Assembly (NCBI RefSeq): GCF_001577835.2
Contig: NC_029521.1
Coordinates: forward strand, 24,539,527-24,603,526
Length of the DNA stretch: 64,000 bases
Source: Coturnix japonica
Lineage: Eukaryota > Chordata > Aves > Galliformes > Phasianidae
Direction of reading: 5' to 3'
In this document: piece by piece, positions 21,001-49,841 of the stretch
Position numbering within the stretch: the first letter of the stretch is position 1
Layout of the letters: every line of letters starts with the position of its first letter
Program-made: the position numbers and the translations under genes
The notes under the pieces: generated by a model
Told to the model about the DNA's origin: nothing
What the model saw: the letters and a program-made list of their open reading frames with translations, nothing else
Database searches by the model: none

Positions 21001-24000
21001 GCTGAAGCCAAGTGCTGCAGCTTGCCCAGGGGAGGCTGGCCATGCTTTAGGTGCAGTTTCCCAATCCAGGACTTGGTGGTGGACCCAGTACTCCTGAGCT
21101 GCCTTAAGCCTTGCAGGTCTTGTTAGCTCTGCACATCAGGCCTCGGCTGCCCTATGAGCCAGGTCCCAGGGAGGTCACTGGAAGGACTCCAGTGGCCTGA
21201 AATAGGAGTTGACTCATGCCCCAAGAGCTCAAAATAAAGTGTGTCTGAATATTAAAAAATATTATGGAAACTGTATCATTCATGCACAAAAGCCACGCCA
21301 CAAACTTTATCATATAAAATACATAATATTATAAATGGAAAGGAAAATTGCATAAGGCCTGGTGTGCGTTAACATTGTTGGCCTGTTAAACCCTCCCTTC
21401 CCATAAACACAGCTGTGACCTGGAGTCCAGCACATGTAGGCATCTGAGGCTGAAAGACTGAGCCCCTGTCTGCATGCCCCCAAGGTGCCCATTTTTCTGT
21501 TGCAGTAGTTCATTCCCAAGGCTCATCCCTTGTCTTGTCAGGAACAATCCTAAGCAAATGATTTCAACAGAGCTTTAACCATATCCTATGCTGTATGGCC
21601 TTTTCAAACACTGCAGCAGTGCCTGGTGCTACAAGGATGAGGCTCGGAACATCAGCCCGTAGGCTGTAGCACTTGACTTGGCCTTTGTGTGAGCTTTGAC
21701 TTTGAGGTCAAATCCTGCCCCGCAGATTCTGGCTAGGATTTGGCTGTGGTGCTCAGCAGTGCAGCAGAAGCTGGCTGGGGCAATGATGAAACATGGGTCT
21801 GTCACCTTGCAGCGCCGCTTGGCAGGCTGAACTCAGAGCCTTTTCCATTTCTCCCTCTGCTTTGCCTCACCGACAGCAGCCCAGGACACTGCTGTGGCAG
21901 AGGTGTCCCACTGCACATCCACCAGCAAAAAGAAAACTGGGTGCAAACACGTTCCAGCTTCCAGCAAGGCAGAAACAAATGAAAAAGCCACTATTGCCAT
22001 CAGATTATTTCATCCTTCTCCCAAAACGTTCAGTTCATTGGTCTAAGGGCTCGGGCCTGTTGATGATGCTGTGCAGGCTTTGCACAAACATGGAACACAA
22101 TAGTTGTATCTGGTGACAGGAGGCCCTCCTCCACCAGTATTATGGCTTAGGATGTGGCTCAGCTAACTGGGCTATACTGGTTCCTGCTGGAGAGCGTTCT
22201 CCCAACTGGCACCACGAGACACCCATCTGCAATGACTGAACTCCTCCTATTTTGGAAATTTAGCAAATAAATAACTCTTCAAAATCAACTGGTGTTTTTT
22301 GGTGGGAGAAACAAGAGTGAACTATCAGCCTGGGTGATTTTGTGTATGGGGCAGAGCTCCACAAGCACCAGGCAGTGCCCCTGCATCTCGCCTGCCCTGC
22401 CCAGCTCGCCTCTCCTCCTGCAACAGGCTTGGATTGAATGCAGGGGTCTGACTGTGGAGAGTAATAGGGTGCGAACGCTCACTTTCATTTTTCACTCTAC
22501 TTTTTTGGAAGGTGGAACATTTTACAGTTGACAGCACCATGCTAAACCCATATGAGGCAAGCAACTATTTTTAACCAGACAAGAGACTATCTGGGTGTGT
22601 ATTGCTGAATCATTTTAAACAAGGAAGAAATCATGGGATCCAAAAGCAGAGCGGGTAGGAGGGGGTAGGAAAGCTATCATGCGCTTGTTCCAGCAACTGC
22701 TGAGCTACTTCAAGAACATGATGACGACAATCTTGAAGATACAGTGCCTGCGGGGTCAGCTCCAGTAGCGGCTGCCTTTTATGAAAAGCCTGTGCTTCCA
22801 GAGAGAGATGGGTGTTCATGTTACTGCAGCATCAACTCACTAAACCCTTTTGCAGCCAGGCACACCTTCAGATCTGGGGAAAGATGGGATCTGTGAAGTA
22901 AATCCTAGGCAAGGTTTGGGTTATACCAGGGTACAGCAGCAGCCAGAACCCTGAGGATATCTGGCAGCCTGGGATTTTTCACCAGGCTCTGCTTTGATCT
23001 CACCCAAAGACAACTAACAGCACCATCCATTTGTTAATTATGGGGCTTTGCAAGGGGACATTCCTGTTGCTATTCACCTTCCTTGAACAACAGAAGACAG
23101 TAGAACTCCTGCAGGAGTTTTGTGCTCCTGCACAGAGCTGACCCCTTCTTTTTGCTGGAGGAAAGGCACACTCCAGCATGCTCACAGGCAGGCCACACGT
23201 GGCTTGTTTTGTCCTCTATTCAGTTGCCCTGAGCAATGGGGCCTGACACGTGTTTTTCCAGAACACAACCTCTTCGGATCAAATTAATACTGTGATTTCC
23301 ATCTGCTTCCTCCTCAACACAAACCATGAAGACTTCCTGCAGGTAACAGCCAAACTTGCTCAAAGCTAGGACATTAAAATCAATCTTTTGTTCTTGATCA
23401 CCTTCTGTAGCCTGATTACTGTAAGTACCAGTTCTCCCTTTTGACCTATGGATCTACAGGTCCCAAAGCAGCAAACCAGGGCAGGCAGGGATGAAGTGGC
23501 TCCTCTGTGGGTCTAGAGGCTCACGTAGAGATGTTCTTACCTCTGCGCCTCCTGCTGCTTGTAGGATGAAGATACTTTTCAGGCCCCAGATCATGGCCCA
23601 GGGCCTGGGGTCACCACACACCAACCTCAGCCCTGCATCCCCGCCTTGTGGTCTCCCAGGCATCTCTGAAGTGGCAGCTGAGGTCTGTGGTTACACCACC
23701 AGACAAACTGCCTTCCCCATTTGAGGGGGTGCACAAGAAGAGAAGATTAATAGTTGAACTCTAGTCACTCTGTCCCGTAGGTCCTCCTTGTGCTAAGAGG
23801 AACTGAGACTTTGATGGGAACAGCTTGCATCATGCATGCTTTTCCCTTCTCCCGCTTATCAGGACTTACATCCTGTTGCTTATACTAAAGCCAAAGTTAC
23901 ACATGAAGCTGTGAAGCATGAATAATAAATACTGCTCATCAGCAGACACCCCTGAAGCACAGCCTGCTAACAAAGGATGTTGGGTGAATAGAATGCCTTT

Positions 24001-27000
24001 TACTCAACATCAGGACACTTTTGTTCCCTGCTTTTTAACGAAGTATAACGTTGGGACTGAGCCAGGATGTTCCTATCTATGTGCAGTTCCACATTTGTAT
24101 TTAGTCACATCTAGCTCTATAACCTGAGTGCACTGCAAGCATAAAGCAGTGCTGGCATGTCTAAACAGGCGTAGCCTTTGTAAAGCAGGGAGCAGACATC
24201 TGGAAAACATAAATCACATCTCTCTCCCGAATGCACTGCAACCGCCAGTACTTACCTTACAAGTGGGACCTCACCTGGTCAGAGGTCTCGAAGTCTGCAC
24301 AAAGCGTATTCCTTCTTTTCTCAGAAGGACAAAGCGCGAACTGCATCCTTACAGAGTGTCTTGGTTGCTCAAGATGCAGTGTGCAGCATCCTTGGCTTAC
24401 TGTGATCACAAGGTGTGTCAGCTCTAGTAGGAGCTTCAGGTGTGGTGGATTTAAATCTAACTAGTAAAAAAATTCACAAACCTGAGCATGCAGCCCTCAT
24501 GCTGAAGTCTGTATCACCACTAGGAGAAAGGCTGGCTGATGCTTTCAGCAGGGTCTAAGTCCCTCACCCATTCAGGGGGAGAGCTACTGTGACTTGGGTC
24601 TGCTCCTGTGTCTGCAGCTCTGCAGGTTCCCCCTTTGCCTGTGGGTTGTAAAGTCTACATCCCTGTTACATTAACTGATGCTGTCGGTGTTTTCCTTCTT
24701 GTTGTGTAATTGCAACTCTACTAACAGCAGACAGGCTATGTCATTGTATCATTATAACCATGTTTTTCTTGGCTGCAGTTTTGATTTTCTTGGCACTGCA
24801 AATAGGGCATCTTTGCAGATGTGCACACTTGCTAACTGCACACTCCATTTCCCTTTTCATGCACCTTGCACTCGCCTCCAAATATCCAAACTTTGCAAAG
24901 CACTTATTTTGCAATTCTTCCCTTGCTCGTGCACAAAGGCTAATGCAACTTCTGTTCCCTTATAATTTTCACACGTCATTACTTATCTTGGATTAAAGTT
25001 GTCCTTAATTACATACATGAAATCTTTAAACTTCCCTTTTTGATAGCAGTTCTGAGCCGATCCAGGCAAGGATCGGGAACAATTTGTGCTGGTTCTGCAC
25101 AGGCACACGCAGCCCTCCCAGCCCCCAAGTGCCGCTGATCTAACCTTCACACAGGACAACAGATGGATACGGGCAGGAAAACAGGAGCACCAGGAAACGA
25201 TGATGCAGCACTACCCAGCATGATAGGTGTACGTGCTTGGCATGCAAACCATCTTCAGACCTTTGTCAGTGGCAGCGCAAATGGATTTCAGAACTGAAAA
25301 GGGCAAATAGGTACTTCTGAGGCAATCTCTCTGTTGCTTTTTTCTTTGCTGCATCTACACAGTATCATGATTTGCTCTTCCTGCCCTGGATATGCACCTT
25401 CCCGACAGGCAGTTTGGGGTTGTGTTGTTCCCTCAGCAATTCAGTAAAGTCCAGTCCCTGCTTGTGGCAGTGGTGCCTCCAGCTTCCCACTGCACTACTG
25501 TGGGCTCTTGCTGGATTCACATCCAAATCCTCCAGCCTTCCATCCCCAGTGCTATTGTAACACAACCCAGCCTTTCTTGTAAGAGCCGACAGTGAGCTTG
25601 GACACGTATAGTTTGGCAGTATGGAGTTATCCATTTTCTTCTATTACCATTTATATTTCTTAACAGTGCCTTTTGTAAAGCTAAAACAAAACCAAAACAC
25701 GCACACACTCCAGTACTTTTTCCTGCTTTAAACTCATCACAGTGTGCCACACTGCCAAAAGCAGCCAGACCCTTCTGTTTCTTTTTCATACGTATCCACC
25801 TAGTCGTGGATGTTTGGGATGCCCGGGGTTCAGTGGCTCAGATGGTGCTGCTGACTGCATGCCAGGCGTGGGCAGGCAAAGCCCCTGCCGTTGTGCTGGG
25901 TCTGCCTTTGCGAAAAATAGGCCAAGAGATAGGGAAAAACAGAGTTTTCTCCAGCAAAACTCACCCCAGTCCCTCGCTCTGTGCTTTGCTGTTAAGACTT
26001 TCTCTGCTTATCCAAGATGAGCAGCTTCCCCTCACCCAGTACAGATGCAAAGGCTGGTTTGGGGGCAGCTCGCACAATTTCTGGTCAGTGCTCCTGCACA
26101 TCTGACCAGCCAGTTTTGCAGAAAACACAAGTAATGGGACTTAATCCAGGCTTGTTGCCCCCCGAAACTTTTTAAGGGCACAAAGATAAGCTGAAGCAAG
26201 GAATTTTGTTGGGAAGCATGAGGCACTCAGAAACCAAGTCTTTGTTGAGGCCTAGCTTCCGCATGTCACGGCCCGGCCTAAGTCCTCTCACAGGCAGGCC
26301 CCACAGACAGGCCCTGCCCCATCACCACAGTGCAAGATGGGGTTTTGCGCTTCCTAAAGAGATCTACAAGGCTAGATCTGTGTGGCTTGAGCCTGATTTT
26401 GCTCTTCTGAAGCCCTATAGAGCTGGAAGCCTGTGTCTCAGGTGACTCAGAGCCAGTGGAAGCACCTCACTTCCTCACCCGGCAGCCCCAGCCTTCCCTG
26501 CCAGAAACTTCCCCCGGTGCTTGGTGCTCAGCTCACTGCTTCCCTGTGGGAGGGTTGTTTTGTGGGTTTTTTTCCATTGTTTACTCTGGGACACAATTAA
26601 ACAAAACTCCCTCCTTTTTTTTAAAATTGTCCTCTGGAGAAACTGTGCTGGCATGCATGTCTCAGCCTTTGGGGATGATTCTATTGTTTTAAGCTACTGT
26701 CAAAGTGAAGGAAAAATTAATCACACTTTCCTTCAGTGCAGTGGAAGTGAGCTTGCTTGCCAACGTGCCTCAGTACAGCTCACAGTTGCCCAAAGCCTTT
26801 CTTTAGTGAGTTACACACTGCAATGGGTCTTGGCATTACAAGGTGACCACTGCCAGCACAGTATTGGCGCTGTCACGAACCTGAGTAGGGTCAAATCAGT
26901 TTGAAGTAGTTGAATAGTCTTTCACTGTCAACAAGTAGCCTTGGAAGGCTGCAGGGAAAGTCCAGAAGGAAGTTGTTTGACGTAATTCAAGTAACAAAAC

Positions 27001-30000
27001 AAAAAGCAAACCGGCAGCCTCATGCTACAGGATTAATGCCAAATTCATGATCTCATTTCCAAGGGCTTCACCTGCCCCAGAAGCAAAAACTTTGCCAGGT
27101 TCTGGTGCAGAGGTGTACCTGCTCTTCTGAAGTGCCAATGCAGTTAGCCATTCATGGCCAGCAGCTTGCCTCAATGCATTTTTGGTGTCAGGATTGCAAG
27201 GTCTGAACTGCATGACTTTAGGATGACCACAGGGGCTTCAGAGCATCCCCATGGACACGGACATCCAGATCAATTGCTGCTCACTTCACCAGCTTGGTCT
27301 ATGAAGCTGAGGTTTCCCTCTGCCTGTCCTTGATGGAGAACACCTGCTTAGCTCCAGCTGAGTCTGAGCATCCAGTAATGCCTGAATAAAGACAAGGGAA
27401 ATATGGGGCTGCAGGGTGGGTATTACTTGGAGCCATAAAATGGATCTGCTGCCAACTGTCCTGCCTTGATGAGCTCCTGTCTCTGCAGGATGAGGACCAG
27501 GGCTGTGTGACTGACCCAATACACTGCATAGCACAGAGATGTTCAGTTCTCAATTTGCCACTAAACACTGAGCAGTGACCTGCAGCAGGTAGGAGACGTT
27601 TCAACAGGTAGAGAACTGCAGGTAGTATCCTCATTGCTTTCTGCATGAGCCATGGGCCTATCCCATCTCTGTCCCAAAGCAGTGGAGTCCTGTCCTCTTG
27701 TAAGCATTTTCCAGAGTCCATCTAATCAATATTTCTCTGATAACCTCATGACTACAGTGAAACCAGACCAGCCAATTAGTTCAAGTCACTTAGTACTTGT
27801 ACTAAGTGGTACACTGGTAGGCTACAACTCAGAGCACAAAGTCATTGCTTTCACTTCTCACTTGCTGAAGTTTCCTGGGGATTTGCAGACCCACAAAACA
27901 GGTTTGGGCTGGCCAGTACCAGGCTTGCTCTTCTCCACCCATAACTCTGCCATATGCTGCTTCTGCTCACAAGTGTTGATGTGAGAGATTCTCACTGTCT
28001 TCCTCTCCTGTATGCCAGGCACTGACTGGAGTTAAAGCAATTTCAGACTTAATAATTTCCTTTGAGAGTATTTTTAACCAGCTGCTTTTACAGTACAGCT
28101 TCACAAACACTGCTGCCACTGTGTAGGCTGCTCCTTCCAGCAGCGAGGCAAGAACTGTCAGCAGCCAGGCATGAAGCCACTCTGAAATCAGATGCAGCTA
28201 CCTCTTACACATCACAGCTTGAAAAACATTGCCCTAAATTCACACCTTGCTTCGAGCCATCTCCATCTTCAAAGGCAGCACCTGTTCCTGAACACCTGCT
28301 GTTAAGACAGCCCAGGGCAGTGCTGAAGGAAGTACCAGTGAACCCAAAGGGAAAGGCTGTGCTCACCTATCTTGTGTCAAAACACCAGCATTTTGTTAGA
28401 GCTCACACACTTCTCAGGGCTTTCATGTGCTGCTCTTCCTCATTCCACACCCAGTGGATTATTTTTTAAGTAGAAACTTCCTAGGTAGCCCCACAGGCAT
28501 TCAGACCAGTATTAGTTCAGCCTGTCAGAGAGCAGTGCTTCACTTGAGGCGTTACAGCAGCCCTGAGGTCAGTGGGTAGCTGCACTCAGTGTGCAGCCCT
28601 GCAACACCTGAAGGCCGGAGTTTTCCTGACCACAGAGCACCCACTAGAGCAGAACAGCCATAAACACACCCAATTTACACACAGCAGTTGAGAACTTGTT
28701 CATCAGTGCTCACTCTAATAGAAGTTACTTTACGCATGCAAAAATCTTGCAAAATCTGGCACAGATCCACTGTGGTTTAATGCAAAATAGCCTAAAAACA
28801 TCCGCAACAAAACCCCAACCATGCCTCTATTAAAAAAAAAAAACTTAAAATAGGGCAGAGAGAGAAAAGAGAAGTGCTGATTTCCTCTTTCACAGTTGGC
28901 TAGAGAAGCAGACTGCCAGCATGGGGTTATGTATTTATCACTCAGTAGCTCCTGTATCCTGCCATCCTTGAGGGCTCAGTACTTAAGATGGCTGTGCCAT
29001 GGGAACCCTTCTTCTGCAAATACAGTTGTGCTGGTCTGAAATAGGAGTGAGAAGATCATTTGCCAAATGGCTACTTACAAATACTACCAAGCCCAAAACT
29101 TGCATAGGAGGAGGTTTTGCTTCAGGCTGATGTTTCCAAATAGCACTGCTAAGTATTTGGGAGCACAAATCAATCCTGACTTTTGGTCCCATCTGTCAGC
29201 TAGAGCTGTTCCCAATGAAAAAAGCTGGAAAATGAGAGAAAACCACAAAATAATTCCAGCAAAGGGCAATACAAGTAGCAGCAACCAGAAATTATAAGGG
29301 AACCCTCAGTTTGCTCCTGTGGTAATTTGGCATTAAATTTCAACTGAAAATACCACTTCTTTCACTTAATGTTCCATATGAGGTATTAGAATAAACTCTG
29401 CTTGGTCTTCTATTTTCTCAGTCTCCATGCAACCAGTTTGTAAAGACAGGACAGGGTATACAAAACTGATTCCTGAACTTGTATTTTAATATAAGCATGG
29501 CTACAATGAACAGCCAACAGTTTCAAAGCTTTTTTTTTTTTTTTAAACAGTAATATGATGAATATGATGACTGATCTGCAGATGATGTTCCATCTGTGTA
29601 ACTGAATGAATAAAACAGCAACAAACGTGATACCTCAGATGTAGAGCTGTTACAAAGGGAACTGTCCCTCGATGGTAAGACTGTGGCACTGTCAAATTTG
29701 CATTACACAAGAAAAAAAGAGGACTCCAGTAAGACCAGTTACTGGAATTGATAACTCACAGCAGTATAGCTACAGCACGTCCATCACCTGCCTTCAGCAT
29801 GGAGAAGTCCCAGTTCAGCTTCCCAGAGACGGAATACGATGTGTGAGAGGTGTGCAGCTCTACTTCTCCTGGCTTCACTGTTAGACTGGCTGAGATACAC
29901 AGCAATGAGGCGCTGCCATCACTTGTTCAGGCAGTGCAATAGAGAAGACTATCGGGTACCTGTATAACATGGAGCTGGGCAGCAACTCATAAGCAATAGC

Positions 30001-30019
30001 ACAAACCACAGACCCCAAA
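12081..30019. other. Gene-poor intergenic region between ADRB1 and CCDC186
   Basis: Roughly 18 kb in which I see no convincing exon, RNA gene or recognised transposon. Frames of up to 178 codons (12580-13116, minus) look random. AT-rich, non-repetitive blocks at about 14900-15140, 17830-18240 and 24680-25030 could be conserved regulatory DNA. A 13-base direct repeat GTTATTTCCTACT occurs at 15821-15833 and 15871-15883. A T tract lies near 29530-29545. Both genes flanking the region point towards it, so it is a convergent intergenic interval. Confidence 0.5.
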
Positions 30020-30041
30020 TCAACTTTCACGCGTTTGTATG

Positions 30042-30047
30042 TTTATT
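30042..30047 (-). terminator. CCDC186: Likely distal poly(A) signal of CCDC186
   Basis: TTTATT on the plus strand, AATAAA in the transcript, followed downstream by T/G-rich sequence (ACAAACGCGTG). It is the last such signal before a long stretch without CCDC186-like features. Confidence 0.45.
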
Positions 30048-32437
30048 ATTTCAAAGTACAATATATACAGAATGTATAGTGATATTTTCAAAAACTTTAT
30101 ACAGAAACAAGTATCTACAAAATTTAATCAATAGACACTCTGTATACTCAGACAACGTACGTATATATATAGGAAGATTTAACATAGTTTCAGTTAAAAC
30201 ATGAAAATGGGAAAGAAACGCCATCCATCTTAGAAAAGCTTTAAAAGCCACCCAACTCCCTCCTCTACAGCTCAGCTGTCTGCCCCCTGAAAGGTTCCAG
30301 GTGGCTGCGGAGACACGGTAAATCTAGGATTTCTAGTGCCACCTACCGTTAGCATTTCCCATCACAGTTGTTTATACTCAGCCAGAAGGATCCAAGTCCT
30401 TTGGACTTTCTATATAACGTGCCATGCTTTGAATTGCTCCCTGGATTACTGCAGGTTCCCTGCAGCACACGGGCTCATCTTTACACTCAATTCAGTGGAA
30501 GCCAGAAGTCAGCTATTGTTTAATTTTTAGCTGAGATCTAAGATCTTGTAATGAAAACTATTTCAAAAGTGTTGATTTCAGTTTTAGTAGCTGGAGATAA
30601 CACAGGTGCTGCCAGCAAGTGAAGATGATGAGAGCTAACTTCAGGACGAAATGAAGACTGAAATGATTTCTACAGCACAAAATGGTGTTTTCCAGTACAT
30701 AGGATAAAGCTTTAGACAACAGCGTGGGATTTTACAGAGCGTAGAAAAGCATCAGCAGCCTTCCTGTAGGGCCTTTAAGAACATCTGGATGTGTGATGTT
30801 TCAATTAAAGGAGCACCCTGAGTATTTAGGAAACAGCTGTTTCAGCTGGTAGGATACAAAGAGCTACCAGCTTGGAACCTTCAGATGAAGCCTATGGCTA
30901 TCACACATCTAATGGGCACTGAATTTCAGTGACAGATATGTAAGCTAACTGCTCCAGGCTGTCTTCAAAATGAGCTTACTGGTTCATCAGCACAATTAAT
31001 TTAATATGAGGACAGTTTTCTATCTCTGGCTCATGATATAAATAATATCCACAAAAGTGCACGTGAAATGTATTGAAACAAGCCTTGCACCTGTTGCTGT
31101 TCACCTGTGTGAACCACTCCACAGAAACAGATCTTTTCAGAAGTGTTCTTGTGATGTGCATTGAGCAATATTAACAAAATAAAAGGCAGCCCGCCTGGCA
31201 ACATCTATGTGGATAATATACTACTGGCTCTCAGGAACGAGCAACATCATTAAGCAAAGTTGCTGGCCAACTCCATCATGTATTCATCATATTCTGGGCT
31301 TACTGTATATAGAATCATTTGCCAATGTGTGAACTACAATGAAATTTCCATCTCTAACAGGTATGTTTAAAATAAAGCTTCTGGAAGAGGACTTTGGTCC
31401 ATGTGAATAGTGCACGCAACACAGTAAGTGGACTGAGGCTGCTTTGTGTCTCCTCAACCAAGGGAAAAGAGTCTGGAAAGTTACTAGTGCTACAGAAAGC
31501 GAGCAGCAGTTAGGAGGACAACCAGCCAGGTTTCTCAAATAACTTAAAAGGAGAAACAACCATGCCAAAAAGAAATAAAAATCTCCACAAAGTCATTGCA
31601 CTTGTTCCATCTGCACCACGCCTCTCCTTCATTCACATTTTACATCTGAAGAACATACATTAAATGATTACAGTATTAACACGGTATCTAAAATACTGGA
31701 GTCATTCAGCTGAATACCTGAAAATATCCAGAGATCTGGTACGTTAGAGCACAAAAATGCAAACATACAAGAGCTAAGCTATGTCTTGACATGCAGATTG
31801 TTCTTTCAAGATCCTTTCCTTCAGCAGAAGGTCTAGTTCAGCTGAGACCAACTGCCTGTTTGCTCAGGATTAGATGTCAGCTTCCCAGAAGTTGGTGACA
31901 AGTCTGTTCCAGCAGAGACAGGAATTTTCCGCTCCCCATCACTTAAGCAACAGTAAAGCAGAGGTAGTCCCATGACTGTGCTGGTAAAAATTCCCTAACA
32001 TTTTGTACAACCATTGCAATCAGGAGTTTAAAAAAATATATATGTATACATTAAAAACCCACCCAGATTAAAGGGTCCACAGTTTCTCCAAAGCTCATGA
32101 TAATCTAAATCATTGGTTTCCACTCCCTCATTTCTACACATAATCCAGTGACAGTGAAGGGACCAGCTATCCAAAGACCCTGAAGTTCTCTGGACCACAA
32201 AGTGGGTCTTGAACCTGCAAGCACTTTCAGAAATGACCACCTTTCAAGTAAACAGGAAGTCTCACTGTCCTGTACCATCTACCCACACTAAACAAATCAG
32301 GCTCAATTTGGTTCATTACAACACTCAAGTGACTCAGTGGCACATGACAAGCTTTCATAAACTCCCCTTCCTGTATGCTGCAGGATTCAAGCCCTTGTTA
32401 TGTATATGATATAAACTGTACATGGAGTAAGACAGAT

Positions 32438-32454
32438 CCCCCCCCCCCCCCCCC
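32438..32454 (-). repeat. Homopolymer of 17 C (17 G in CCDC186 transcript)
   Basis: Uninterrupted C run on the plus strand in the putative 3' UTR. Its length is likely variable or mis-called. Confidence 0.95.
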
Positions 32455-33807
32455 AAAGTGCCCTAATTTGAGCATGTGGATGCTGTGGCATACAAATGCA
32501 CACAACCTTTTTTTCCATAATACAAAGTTCAAGTAATTAAGAAAAAACAAAATATGTATTTATAGTGTGAACTGGTCAATACATTTTGGTCAAAAGGCAA
32601 CAAATGCACCAATAATGCATCTACTGCTGGAATAGACACTTCAGATACTGTAAATTACTTATCCTGGAATAAAAAAGGGAACATGATGTTGTGAAACCAG
32701 AACCTTGCCACCTTGATCCTCTTCTAGTGTCACCATCTCAGACACAGGATTTAAACCATTCTCAGTTCATGACACAGTGACCACCTAATTCTTCACAACA
32801 GTAAAATTAGGAGTCACATAATTTCTACGCCATTTTTCTAGTCCAGTCAGCAGACTGAAATCCCACAAGGTGTACGTTCCACTTCTTACCATCACTTTCA
32901 CTGGCTGATCTATCCACATCTAATGAGAAAACTCGGTAAGCTTCTATTTGAAAAAAAGCTTTTTTTCTTCATCTGAGAACAGATGCAATCACAATGTAAC
33001 AGTGGGCAGCTGAAGTCTTTTAAATGCTGTTAAATACACAAAACGCTGGAGATCTTTTAACAATTATCTGAGATTAGACTTCCTTAGATCTATATGTCTA
33101 AAGATTGGGGGTTACAGGATTCGTTGAATTGATATTTATGTTATACATACTCAACAACTGTATCAGAAAGTCTCTTAAACCCTTAATTTTACTGTTGTTT
33201 CACTTCTTTTCAATGAAGAAATTGATTAGCTGAATGTTAATCCAACACAGAAACTAAATAATATCATCATTCAAAAAAAAGTTTTGTGACAAAGCATTTT
33301 TCCATGCACTTGTCAAAAATGTTTAATCAACCTAAACATCAGAATTAGTATGAAAGAAAAGAAATAATGTCTGAAAGCCCTTAAAGCTCAGTAACATTGG
33401 ATATGTTCAATAGCATTTAAAACATAATTGGTTTATTCTTTCAAGCTCCATCATTAAGAGACTGATTAATTACACAGCGCAGAAATGAAAGTCTCACTGC
33501 AACTCACTCTCAAAACATAGGATGCACTGCAAAGCATCTGTATGTCATTTCAAATAGAAGTTTTAGATCAATGTAGTGTGTAGTATAATTCAGCAACGCT
33601 TCAAGCTGGTATTGAGTAGACAGAACTACACAGATGCCAAACCCCGCAGATCTTTGAAAGGACAGCCCGCATTGACTGAAGGCTGTGGACACAAAATACT
33701 GCTTGTGCTGGCAGGAAATCAGATTTCAGGAAAAACGTTAAAAAATAGTGGTCTGTAGCACCTGCCTTTGCTGTATCCTCATGCCAGTTATTCCACAGAA
33801 GTTTTAG

Positions 33808-49841
<16,034 letters not shown>

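Larger units (their letters stand above)
30020..33807 (-). other. CCDC186: Putative CCDC186 3' UTR
   Basis: AT-rich sequence with no recognised repeat, running from the CCDC186 stop (33808-33810) to a poly(A) signal at 30042-30047. A long 3' UTR is usual for this gene in other vertebrates. The 3' boundary is set by the signal, so is approximate. An earlier AATAAA (minus strand, near 33430) could give a short form. A run of 17 C at 32438-32454 (G in the transcript) interrupts it. Short open frames inside are not genes. Confidence 0.55.
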
